A DNA stretch of 64,000 nt, taken from positions 5,365,501 through 5,429,500 of the forward strand of contig NZ_CP083951.1 in NCBI RefSeq assembly GCF_006440675.2, given 5' to 3'. The notes beneath the pieces are model-generated. The model saw only the letters and a list, made by a program, of their open reading frames with translations. It ran no database searches and was not told the origin of the DNA. This DNA comes from Mesorhizobium sp. B2-8-5 (lineage in GTDB: Bacteria > Pseudomonadota > Alphaproteobacteria > Rhizobiales > Rhizobiaceae). The position numbers and the translations under genes were made by a program. Of the stretch, positions 56,686 to 64,000 are shown piece by piece; position 1 is the stretch's first letter; every line of letters starts with the position of its first letter.

Positions 56686-57216
56686 ATGACCACCATTCGA
56701 CCGGCGCGGGCCGAGGACGCCGAGGCATTGCCGCCTATCGAACAATCGGCCGGGGAAGCGTTCCGCGCCATTCCGGAACTGGCGTGGCTTGCCGACGGAG
56801 ACAATGTCAGCCCGGAGCGGCACCGCGCGCTGATCGCCGGTGGCGCATGCTGGGTGGCCGCAGACGAGAAGGACCGGCCGGTCGGCTTCCTGAGCGCCGG
56901 GATGGAGGGCGATGCGCTGCATATCTGGGAGCTGGACGTGCGCCTCGACCGGCAGGGCCAGGGCATCGGCCGGGCTTTGCTTGAAAGGGCGCTTGGGGAC
57001 GCCAGGCAGCGCGGCCTGGCCGCGATGACCCTGACCACGTTTCGCGACGTCGCCTGGAATGCGCCCTTCTATCAGCGGTGCGGATTTCGCATCCTGGAAG
57101 GCGCTGAGGTCGACAGACGGCTGGCCGATCTGCTCAGCGACGAGGCCGATCATGGTATGGCTTTGGACCAGCGCTGCGCCATGCGGCTCGATCTCAGTCG
57201 AGCTGGTACTCGCTGA
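56686..57216 (+). CDS. GNAT family N-acetyltransferase
   Basis: A 176-residue acetyltransferase with the acetyl-CoA-binding loop RLDRQGQGIGRALLERAL and ELDVRLDRQ on strand 4, and the C-terminal FYQRCGFRI. It begins TTIRPARAEDAEAL. The substrate is unknown. It is divergent from the DUF2062 gene and its 3' end overlaps the convergent VOC gene by 23 bases, which is unusual in this window. Confidence 0.87.
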   Translation: MTTIRPARAEDAEALPPIEQSAGEAFRAIPELAWLADGDNVSPERHRALIAGGACWVAADEKDRPVGFLSAGMEGDALHIWELDVRLDRQGQGIGRALLERALGDARQRGLAAMTLTTFRDVAWNAPFYQRCGFRILEGAEVDRRLADLLSDEADHGMALDQRCAMRLDLSRAGTR

Positions 57217-57577
57217 CCTCGACCAGATTGCCGTCCGGATCGCGGAAATAGACCGACATCATCGGGCCGCGCGCGCCGGTGCGCCCGACCGGGCCGACTT
57301 CGATCGCCACGCCATTGGCTTCGAGGCTGGCCTGGACTTCGGCAAGCGGCACCGCCGCCACGAGGCAGAAATCGCCGGAACCGGGCGTCGGCGTCTTGGC
57401 CTTCGGCTCGAACGTGCGGCCGACCTCATGCAGGTTGATCTTCTGCGCGCCGAACAGAAGCGCGGTCGGCCGGTTCGATTCATCGAGCCGCCGCATGCCG
57501 AGCACACGCTCGTAGAACTCGCAGCTCGCTTTCACCGAGTGGACCGTCAGCACGAAATGGTCGATGCCCGCGATCAT
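57194..57577 (-). CDS. VOC family protein
   Basis: A 127-residue single VOC domain with start IDHFVLTVHSVKASCEFYERV and metal-binding His4, then INLHEVGRTF and a C-terminal SVYFRDPDGNLVEVSEY containing the last Glu ligand. It resembles virulence/glyoxalase-like small VOC proteins. Its 3' end overlaps the convergent GNAT gene by 23 bases. Confidence 0.87.
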   Translation of the reverse strand: MIAGIDHFVLTVHSVKASCEFYERVLGMRRLDESNRPTALLFGAQKINLHEVGRTFEPKAKTPTPGSGDFCLVAAVPLAEVQASLEANGVAIEVGPVGRTGARGPMMSVYFRDPDGNLVEVSEYQLD

Positions 57578-57652
57578 TGCCGCCTCGGCGCGCGTCGCTG
57601 CGAAAGAGATTCAAGCGATGCGCTCAAGTGCTTGGTTTCATACATTGGGGAG

Positions 57653-58231
57653 TCAGATGTTGCGGCTTCCCGGCTTAACGGCGGGAATGGCGGCGAGTTC
57701 CGGCGGCAGGCGGTCGGCGGGATAGGCCGGCACCTCATATTCGGCAAGCGCGATCAGCGGCACGCCGACATCGGTCTTACCGGCCGAGCGGTCGATGATA
57801 CAGGCGGCCGCCACCACTTCCGCGCCGATCTCGCGCAGGCAATCGATGGTCTCGCGGATCGACAGGCCCGTGGTGACGATGTCCTCGACGATGACGACGC
57901 GCGAGCCTTCGGCAATCTCGAAGCGGCGGAGCCTGAATTCGCCCCCTTCCCGCTCGACCCAGATCGCCGGCGCGCCGAGATGACGCGAGGTCTCATAGGC
58001 CGGAATCAGGCCGCCGATCGCCGGGCCGACGACATAGTCGATCCTGCCCGGCACCGCTTTCCGGATTTTCTCGGCCAGCGCCTTGCACAGGCGCTCGGTC
58101 TTGTCGGCATGCATGAAGACCCGCGCCTTCTGCAGGAAGACCGGACTGCGCAGGCCGGACGTCAGGATGAAATGACCTTCGAGAACGGCGCCGGCCTCAC
58201 GGAAAATGCCCAGCACTTCGTCGGTGTTCAT
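57653..58231 (-). CDS. pyrE: Orotate phosphoribosyltransferase
   Basis: A 192-residue enzyme converting orotate and PRPP to orotidine 5'-phosphate in pyrimidine synthesis. The PRPP-binding motif [14 protein letters not shown] is clear. The N-terminal [18 protein letters not shown] matches alphaproteobacterial PyrE. It lies 58 bases downstream of rsh, so pyrimidine synthesis and the stringent response genes share a transcriptional neighbourhood. Confidence 0.95.
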   Translation of the reverse strand: MNTDEVLGIFREAGAVLEGHFILTSGLRSPVFLQKARVFMHADKTERLCKALAEKIRKAVPGRIDYVVGPAIGGLIPAYETSRHLGAPAIWVEREGGEFRLRRFEIAEGSRVVIVEDIVTTGLSIRETIDCLREIGAEVVAAACIIDRSAGKTDVGVPLIALAEYEVPAYPADRLPPELAAIPAVKPGSRNI

Positions 58232-58249
58232 TTTTATCCCCTATTCAAT

Positions 58250-58280
58250 CCCTGACCCGTTCCACTTTTCGCGGTCAGGG
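58250..58280. promoter_or_regulatory. Hairpin in the rsh-pyrE gap
   Basis: CCCTGACC and GGTCAGGG form an 8-base stem with a 15-base loop in the 58-base space between rsh and pyrE. There is no T-run, so it is not a normal terminator; an mRNA-processing or attenuation role for pyrE is possible. Confidence 0.4.
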
Positions 58281-58289
58281 TCCAGTCAT

Positions 58290-60521
58290 TTAGCCGTTAA
58301 CACGCCGCGCATCGCTGACGCTCGAATTGTCCTTCAGCTGCGACAGCAGCCGGTTGAGGTGCTTGAGGTCCCAGACCTCGAGATCGATCAGCATCTCGGT
58401 GAAATCGGGCGCCGTGCGTATCATCGACAGCGTGTGGATGTTGGCGTCGTTGGACGCCACCACCTGGGCGATGTCGGCCAGCGAACCCGGCGCATTGATG
58501 GCAGTGACCGAGATGCGCGCCGGGAAACGTTCCTTGGTGCGTTCGTCGATGTCCCAGCGCACGTCGATCCAGCGCTCGGGCTGGTCGTCGAAGGCCTGCA
58601 GCGCCGGCGACTGGATCGGATAGATGGTGATGCCGGTTCCGGGCTGGATGATGCCGACGATGCGGTCGCCGGGCACCGCCCCTTCCGGGGCGAAGCGCAC
58701 CGGCAGGTCGCCGCGCACGCCACGGATCGGCACCGCGCCATCGCGCGGCTGGTCCTTGTCCTTCTTCGCGGCGCGGGTGCCGGGCATCTGGAACAGCATG
58801 CCGGCGGCGTTGCGGATCTTCGACCAACCTTCCTCGCGCTGCTTGGGCGGCGCGACGGTGACGCGCTCGTCCTTATAGTCGGGGAAGACCGCTTTCATGA
58901 CATCGGTGGAGCTCAGCTCGCCGCGGCCGACCGAGGCCAGCACGTCCTCGATGTCCTTGCGCGCCAGCCGGTGCAGAACCGGCTTCAGGCTCTCCTTGGT
59001 GAAAGTCTTGCCGGCGCGCTCGAAGGCGCGCTCGAGGATGCGGGCGCCGAGGCCGGAATATTGCTTGCGTATCGCATTCTTGGTGGCGCGGCGGATGGCG
59101 GCCCGCGCCTTGCCGGTGACCACGACCGATTCCCAGGCGGCGGGCGGCACCTGCGCCTTGGAGCGGATGATCTCGACCTCGTCGCCGTTCTTGAGCTCCG
59201 TCATCAAGGGCATGATACGGCCATTGACCTTGGCGCCGACGCAGGTGTCGCCGACATCGGTGTGGACGGCGTAGGCGAAGTCGATCGGGGTGGCGCCGCG
59301 CGGCAGCGCGATCAGCATGCCCTTGGGCGTGAAGCAGAACACCTGGTCCTGGAATAGTTCCAGCTTGGTGTTTTCGAGGAAATCCTCGGGATTGTCGCCT
59401 TCGGCCAGTTGCTCGATGGTGCGCCGCAGCCAGGCATAGGCGTTGGTCTCCCTGGAGATCGCGTGGCCGGCGCCGTTCGTCTTGCCGCCGCTGTCCTTGT
59501 AGATCGAATGCGCGGCAACGCCATATTCGGCGATCTTGTTCATCTCCTTGGTGCGGATCTGCAATTCGACGCGCTGGCGCGACGGGCCGACGATGGTGGT
59601 GTGGATGGAACGGTAGTCGTTCTGCTTCGGCGTCGAGATGTAGTCCTTGAAGCGGCCGGGCACCATCGACCAGGTGGTGTGGATGGCGCCAAGCGCGCGG
59701 TAGCAGTCATCGACGGAATCGACCACGACGCGGAAACCGAAAATGTCGGAGAGCTGCTCGAAGGAAAGTGCCTTGGCCTCCATCTTGCGGAACACCGACC
59801 ACGGCTTCTTCTGCCGGCTCTTCACGCTCGCCTTGATGGCGTGTTTGTCGAACAGGCCGGAAAGCGCCGTCTCGATCTCCTGCAGAACGCCCTTGTTGCG
59901 CTCGAAAATCTCGGCGAGCCTTGCGGTGACGGCGCGATAGGCCTCCGGATTGATGTAGCGGAAGGCGATTTCTTCCAGTTCCTCGCGCATGCCCTGCATG
60001 CCCATGCGCCCGGCCAAAGGCGCATAGATGTCCATCGTCTCCTCGGCGATGCGCAGGCGCTTGGACTCGGGCATATGGTCGAGCGTGCGCATGTTGTGCA
60101 GGCGGTCGGCGAGCTTGACCAGAAGAACGCGAATATCCTCGGAGATCGCGAGCAGGAGCTTGCGCAAATTCTCCGCCTGCTCGGCCTTCTTCGAGACCAG
60201 GTCGAGCTTCTTCAGCTTGGTGAGGCCTTCGACCAGCTTGCCCATTTCCGGACCGAACAGCTCGTCGATCTCGGCTCTTGTCGCCGTCGTGTCCTCGATC
60301 GTGTCGTGCAGCAAGGCAACGGCGATCGTCGCCTCGTCCATATGCATGTCGGTGAGGATGGCGGCGACTTCGAGCGGATGCGAGAAATAGGGATCGCCCG
60401 AGGCGCGCTTCTGGTGGCCATGCTTCTGCATGGCATAGACATAGGCCTTGTTGAGCAGCGCCTCGTTGACGTCAGGCTTGTAGCGCTGGACGCGCTCGAC
60501 AAGCTCATACTGACGCATCAT
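58290..60521 (-). CDS. rsh: Bifunctional (p)ppGpp synthetase/hydrolase (RelA/SpoT homologue, Rsh)
   Basis: A 743-residue long Rsh. The HD hydrolase domain holds HGHQKRASGDPYFSHPLEVA and LLHDTIEDT. The synthetase domain has the conserved GRFKDYISTPKQNDYRSIHT. A TGS domain (FTPKGMLIALPRGATPIDFA) and a C-terminal ACT domain follow. Both catalytic centres look intact. It controls the stringent response, important for symbiosis in rhizobia. rpoZ precedes it by 124 bases. Confidence 0.95.
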   Translation of the reverse strand: MMRQYELVERVQRYKPDVNEALLNKAYVYAMQKHGHQKRASGDPYFSHPLEVAAILTDMHMDEATIAVALLHDTIEDTTATRAEIDELFGPEMGKLVEGLTKLKKLDLVSKKAEQAENLRKLLLAISEDIRVLLVKLADRLHNMRTLDHMPESKRLRIAEETMDIYAPLAGRMGMQGMREELEEIAFRYINPEAYRAVTARLAEIFERNKGVLQEIETALSGLFDKHAIKASVKSRQKKPWSVFRKMEAKALSFEQLSDIFGFRVVVDSVDDCYRALGAIHTTWSMVPGRFKDYISTPKQNDYRSIHTTIVGPSRQRVELQIRTKEMNKIAEYGVAAHSIYKDSGGKTNGAGHAISRETNAYAWLRRTIEQLAEGDNPEDFLENTKLELFQDQVFCFTPKGMLIALPRGATPIDFAYAVHTDVGDTCVGAKVNGRIMPLMTELKNGDEVEIIRSKAQVPPAAWESVVVTGKARAAIRRATKNAIRKQYSGLGARILERAFERAGKTFTKESLKPVLHRLARKDIEDVLASVGRGELSSTDVMKAVFPDYKDERVTVAPPKQREEGWSKIRNAAGMLFQMPGTRAAKKDKDQPRDGAVPIRGVRGDLPVRFAPEGAVPGDRIVGIIQPGTGITIYPIQSPALQAFDDQPERWIDVRWDIDERTKERFPARISVTAINAPGSLADIAQVVASNDANIHTLSMIRTAPDFTEMLIDLEVWDLKHLNRLLSQLKDNSSVSDARRVNG

Positions 60522-60645
60522 GGGCGGGATCTCGCGGTGCTGAAATGATTGATGCGCCGCACTGGCGTGCGACGCACCTCATAGATAGCCACGAAACCTA
60601 AGATACGGAAGTCCTGGATGGTTGATCCAACCCGGACAAAAGCTC

Positions 60646-61047
60646 TTAGTAGTCGTCGCTCTTTTCCGGCGGCACCAGACCTTCGATGCCGGCGAGCAGA
60701 TCTTCCTCGCTCATGCGGTCGAACGTAACGTTCTCCTCGGCGTCGTCGGTGTCGGCAGCAGCAACGGTCGCGCCGGTCTCGTCGGTGATCGCCTCGCCCT
60801 CGGCTTCCGGCTCGTCGACCTCGACATGCTTCTGCAGCGAGTGGATCAGGTCTTCCTTGAGGTCGTCGGGCGACAGCGTCTCGTCGGCGATCTCGCGCAG
60901 CGCGATGACAGGGTTCTTGTCATTGTCGCGCGGAACGGTGATCTGCGCGCCCTGGCTGATCTGGCGGGCGCGGTGGCCGGCGAGCAGCACGAGTTCAAAA
61001 CGGTTGTCGACCTTGTCGATGCAATCTTCAACGGTTACGCGGGCCAT
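60646..61047 (-). CDS. rpoZ: RNA polymerase omega subunit
   Basis: A 133-residue omega subunit. The start [20 protein letters not shown] and [12 protein letters not shown] fit the family. The C-terminal part is an acidic extension ([20 protein letters not shown]) seen in alphaproteobacterial RpoZ. It is followed by rsh after 124 bases in the usual order. Omega forms part of the (p)ppGpp site on RNA polymerase. Confidence 0.95.
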   Translation of the reverse strand: MARVTVEDCIDKVDNRFELVLLAGHRARQISQGAQITVPRDNDKNPVIALREIADETLSPDDLKEDLIHSLQKHVEVDEPEAEGEAITDETGATVAAADTDDAEENVTFDRMSEEDLLAGIEGLVPPEKSDDY

Positions 61048-61351
61048 GGACTGCCCCTTTCATGCGATGGATTTGATGGAAAGCTGGCGCGCTCCATAAC
61101 GCGGGCGCGGCCGAAATACAAGCTTCATGGCGTCGACGTCAGCTTTGCGGGTCGTTGCCTGGCTCATCAACGCTCTACGCCATGAAGCCGCCCATATAGT
61201 GGCGATCACAATTGCTTGCAATGCAGGGGCCCGCCCTTGGATATCCACAAATTGCGCGTTATCTCGGTTGTGACGGCACCGAGGCCCATTTGTCGGACCT
61301 GTTCGTCAAACGCTTTTAGACGACAGAAATTTTCGAAAGGAATGTTTTTCA
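61048..61351. other. Intergenic region between rpoZ and the NYN-domain gene
   Basis: About 300 bases between divergent genes. No convincing gene or tRNA. The last part before the NYN gene has GAAAGGAATG as ribosome-binding site and AT-rich sequence around 61312-61350. Promoters in both directions are expected but not resolved. Confidence 0.45.
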
Positions 61352-61933
61352 ATGTTCGATCCCCGTGAAAAGATCGCTCTTTTCATCGACGGCGCCAATC
61401 TCTATGCCACATCCCGGGCGCTGGGCTTCGACATCGACTACCGCAAGCTCCTGTCGAGCTTCCAGAAGCGCGGCTATCTGTTGCGCGCCTACTATTACAC
61501 CGCGCTGGTCGAGGATCAGGAATATTCATCGATCCGGCCGCTGATCGACTGGCTCGACTATAACGGCTTCAAGGTGGTGACGAAGCCCGCCAAGGAATTC
61601 ACCGACTCAACCGGCCGCCGCAAGATCAAGGGCAACATGGACATCGAGCTGACCGTCGATGCGCTGGAGCTCGCCGATGTCGTCGATCATTATGTGATCT
61701 TCTCCGGCGACGGCGACTTCCGCACACTGGTCGAAGCGCTACAGCGGCGCGGCCGCAAGGTGTCGATCATCTCGACCATGGCTTCCCAGCCGCCGATGAT
61801 CTCCGACGACCTGCGCCGCCAGGCCGATCATTTCATCGACCTGATGTCGCTGAAGAGCGAAGTCGGCCGCGACCCGTCCGAGCGGCCCGCGCGCCGGCCG
61901 GAACCTGCCGAAGTCGACGAGGACGATTATTGA
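61352..61933 (+). CDS. NYN-domain (LabA/DUF88-like) protein
   Basis: A 193-residue protein of the NYN family (PIN-like nuclease fold). Acidic active-site residues are present: ALFIDGANLYATSR (Asp, Asn), GNMDIELTVDALELA (Asp) and IFSGDGDFRTLVEAL (Asp pair). The C-terminal tail is charged and probably disordered. Members act as RNases or in RNA metabolism. It is the first of a two-gene unit with the uracil-DNA glycosylase gene 6 bases downstream. Confidence 0.87.
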   Translation: MFDPREKIALFIDGANLYATSRALGFDIDYRKLLSSFQKRGYLLRAYYYTALVEDQEYSSIRPLIDWLDYNGFKVVTKPAKEFTDSTGRRKIKGNMDIELTVDALELADVVDHYVIFSGDGDFRTLVEALQRRGRKVSIISTMASQPPMISDDLRRQADHFIDLMSLKSEVGRDPSERPARRPEPAEVDEDDY

Positions 61934-61939
61934 CGGGCG

Positions 61940-62602
61940 GTGGCGTTGAGCGCCGCGCCCTCCCCCGAACCCGGCCGTGACTGCCCGCTTTGCCCGCGGC
62001 TGCATGATTTCATCGCGGCCTGGCGCGAGCGCGAGCCCAGCTGGTTCAACGCGCCCGTGCCGACATTCCTGCCGCCGGAAGGCGAAGATTCAGTCCGCCT
62101 GCTGATTGTCGGGCTGGCGCCCGGCCTGCGCGGCGCCAACCGCACGGGACGCCCCTTCACCGGCGACTATGCCGGCGATCTGCTCTACGGCACGATGATC
62201 GCGCATGGCCTGGCGCGCGGCGAGTTCAAGGCGCGGCCGGATGATGGGCTCCAGCTTATCGGCACGGCCATCACCAATGCGGTGCGCTGCGTGCCGCCGG
62301 AGAACAAGCCGGTTGGCGCCGAGATCGCCACCTGCCGGACCTTTCTGAAGCCGACCATCGCGCGCTTTCCCAATCTCAGCGCCATACTGACGCTGGGCTC
62401 GATCGCGCATCAGTCGACGGTGCGGGCATTGGGCGAGCGCGTGGCGGCCGTTCCGTTCCGCCATGGCGGCCGGCAGCAGGCCGGCGGCATCGCGCTGTTT
62501 TCCAGCTATCACTGCTCGCGCTACAACACCAATACGGGCGTGCTGACACAGGAGATGTTCGTCAATGTGTTCAAGGAGATTGCGGCGTTCCTGAAGACCT
62601 AG
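61940..62602 (+). CDS. Uracil-DNA glycosylase, family 5 type
   Basis: A 220-residue glycosylase. The active-site motif is VGLAPGLRGANRTGRPFTGD, which matches family 5 (UDGb) enzymes rather than family 1. The N-terminal CPLCPRLHDF carries cysteines likely for an iron-sulfur cluster. The C-terminal SYHCSRYNTNTGVLT matches the second motif (family HPS position). GTG at 61940 starts it, 6 bases after the NYN gene stop. It would remove uracil and related bases from DNA. Confidence 0.86.
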   Translation: MALSAAPSPEPGRDCPLCPRLHDFIAAWREREPSWFNAPVPTFLPPEGEDSVRLLIVGLAPGLRGANRTGRPFTGDYAGDLLYGTMIAHGLARGEFKARPDDGLQLIGTAITNAVRCVPPENKPVGAEIATCRTFLKPTIARFPNLSAILTLGSIAHQSTVRALGERVAAVPFRHGGRQQAGGIALFSSYHCSRYNTNTGVLTQEMFVNVFKEIAAFLKT

Positions 62603-62634
62603 ATTCAGGCGCCCTGGAGTAATCCCGCGCCCAT

Positions 62635-63108
62635 TCATACCGGCAGCAGCGCATCCGGCTTCACCTCGCCGATCGAGGCGTAAGTGTGCGTCTCCTTCAC
62701 TCCGGGCAACGGTAGGATGACCCGGGTCAGAAAATCCTGATAGGCGGCCATTTCCGAGATACGCGCCTTTACCAGATAGTCGAAGCCGCCCACGACCATA
62801 TGGCATTCCAGCACCTCAGGCGCCTTGATCACCGCTTCGGCGAAGCGTTCGAAGATATGAGGCGCCGTGTGATCGAGGCGTACCTCGATGAAGACGAGTG
62901 TGCCGCGGCCGATCTTGGCGGGATCGAGCACGGCCCTGACCGCGATGATGTAGCCTTCCCGAAACAGCCGCTTCACCCGCTGGCTCGTGCCGGTCGGCGA
63001 CAGGCCGACACGCGCCGCCAGATCAAGCGTGGTGCGACGCCCATCCTCCTGCAGCAGCCGAAGAAGATTGCGGTCGATCGCGTCGAGGTCGCTTGCTTCA
63101 GGATTCAC
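62635..63108 (-). CDS. Lrp/AsnC family transcriptional regulator
   Basis: A 157-residue regulator with a helix-turn-helix (DLAARVGLSPTGTSQRVKRL, residues about 30-49) and a C-terminal RAM effector domain (VLECHMVVGGFDYLVKARI). Sequence resembles PutR/Lrp proteins. It is divergent from an EamA exporter at 63253, a frequent arrangement for amino-acid export control. An operator in the 144-base gap is not resolved. Confidence 0.9.
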   Translation of the reverse strand: MNPEASDLDAIDRNLLRLLQEDGRRTTLDLAARVGLSPTGTSQRVKRLFREGYIIAVRAVLDPAKIGRGTLVFIEVRLDHTAPHIFERFAEAVIKAPEVLECHMVVGGFDYLVKARISEMAAYQDFLTRVILPLPGVKETHTYASIGEVKPDALLPV

Positions 63109-63252
63109 TTCAGAACTGCCTTTCCAATGTGAATTCCACTACCGTTTTCCAAAATAAGTGTATTTCAACGCAGAGAGCTGAACAATAGTCTGCGCTTTCG
63201 CCGCAGCGGTGGAGACAGTCTTCACCTCCGACGACCTTATGGGTGGCAAGTC

Positions 63253-64000
63253 GTGGCAGACGCAGATGACGCAGGGAACACGAGACTGGCGATTATCGCC
63301 GGCCTCACCATGATCGGCATCTACGCTATCCAATTCGTCGCTGCTCGCTTCAGCCTGCGAGAACACCTGACGGCGACAGATTTGGCCGTTTTGCGCTTTG
63401 GCGGCGCGGGGGTGGTCTTTCTGCCGATCGTCTGGCGCAGCGGCTTCGCCCCCATGAGGGCGCTGGGCTGGCGACGGGCTCTGGCGTTGGCGGCATTGGC
63501 AGGTTTGCCTTATCCGCTGATCATCAATTGGGGCCTGACCTATGCGCCTGCCGCCCACGCGGCCGCGCTCTGTCCTGCGTCGATCGTCTTCTTTTCGTCC
63601 CTGCTGTCGCGCGTCTTCTTCGACGACGGCGGTTCTCAACGACGGACAATCGGCGTCGGCGCGATCATCGCCGGGCTGTTGCTGTTCATCGCCGCGGCGC
63701 GTGGCGGCACCGGCGGCGCCCTGATCGGCGACGTGCTGTTCATCGGATCGGGCCTCATGTTTTCGACTTATGCCGTTCTCGTGAGGCTATGGCGTGCCGA
63801 TCCGGTCACGGCGACGGCCGCGGTAGTAACCCTGTCGTGCCTGCCGTTGCCGGTTCTCCATCTCTTGGCGCCAAGCCATATCCATGCCGCGTCGGCTACG
63901 GAGATCGTCAGCCAGATCGTGATCCAAGGGATTCTGGCCGGCGCGGCGGCCATGTTCCTCTACACCTACATCGTCCGGCAAATGGGGCCGCAGGCGGCGT
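63253..64000 (+). CDS. EamA/DMT family transporter, N-terminal part
   Basis: The gene runs off the right edge; 249 codons are visible. Successive hydrophobic helices (LAIIAGLTMIGIYAIQFVAA, LRFGGAGVVFLPIVW, ALALAALAGLPYPLIINWGL, IGVGAIIAGLLLFIAAA, IGDVLFIGSGLMFSTYAV) match an EamA-type exporter of amino acids or metabolites. The GTG at 63253 is the likely start. Control by the divergent Lrp-type gene is probable by position. Confidence 0.85.
   Translation, partial: MADADDAGNTRLAIIAGLTMIGIYAIQFVAARFSLREHLTATDLAVLRFGGAGVVFLPIVWRSGFAPMRALGWRRALALAALAGLPYPLIINWGLTYAPAAHAAALCPASIVFFSSLLSRVFFDDGGSQRRTIGVGAIIAGLLLFIAAARGGTGGALIGDVLFIGSGLMFSTYAVLVRLWRADPVTATAAVVTLSCLPLPVLHLLAPSHIHAASATEIVSQIVIQGILAGAAAMFLYTYIVRQMGPQAA

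Overview
The window is a GC-rich, densely packed chromosomal segment of an alphaproteobacterium of the order Rhizobiales, most likely Mesorhizobium or a close relative. The reasons are gene order (rpoZ - rsh - pyrE - DUF2062 gene - acpS - lepB - rnc - era - recO), very frequent 4-base ATGA start/stop overlaps, intergenic palindromic repeats of the rhizobial kind, a DUF680-type small secreted protein, and the style of the transport and sugar catabolism genes. No rRNA, tRNA, CRISPR array, prophage or insertion sequence was recognised.

Layout. 1-2105: an RND efflux pair (adaptor plus the N-terminus of the inner-membrane pump), both on the minus strand. 2502-8093: a 27-residue membrane peptide, an FAD-linked oxidase, and an oxidative/uptake group (2-oxoglutarate-Fe(II) oxygenase, Tat-exported family 5 binding protein, SDR dehydrogenase). 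8106-16661: a sugar-uptake and catabolism operon read on the minus strand (oxidoreductase, TIM-barrel isomerase/epimerase, alpha/beta hydrolase, ROK kinase, ABC ATPase, permease, binding protein). It is headed by a 15+15 base palindrome next to a ROK-type repressor gene and ends in a hairpin beside the relic of a second oxidoreductase gene. 16735-19286: DoxX, TPR and exported metallo-beta-lactamase-fold proteins and a frameshifted DUF680 gene. 19558-25124: a membrane CHASE-PAS-GGDEF-EAL protein, a ZntB-like transporter, a glutathione transferase and RarD.

25248-31904: an unknown protein, citramalate synthase, then an overlapping run (proline iminopeptidase, two GFA-fold proteins, a VOC protein, a DUF559 protein) and cysS behind an inverted repeat pair. 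32296-39103: SRAP protein, NUDIX, TIGR02301, secreted proteins, a frameshifted small gene, a dihydroorotase-like protein, YgfZ and an HD nucleotidase. 39169-43668: a second PAS-GGDEF-EAL protein, a palindromic intergenic element, and a desaturase/LysR divergent pair with a LysR-type palindrome. 43721-48654: a RimK-like ligase paired with a GNAT-C39 peptidase fusion, an ECF sigma/anti-sigma pair, and a Phd/PemK-like toxin-antitoxin module under four 9-base repeats. 48683-61047: a giant DUF2339 membrane protein, then the conserved housekeeping and stringent-response block. 61352-64000: NYN protein, family 5 uracil-DNA glycosylase, and an Lrp regulator divergent from an EamA exporter that runs off the end.

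The features most worth a second look are the ROK-controlled sugar operon with its large palindrome, the RimK/GNAT-C39 pair, the 9-base operator ladder of the toxin-antitoxin module, three decayed or frameshifted genes, and a dihydroorotase-like enzyme that lacks the first metal-binding histidine.
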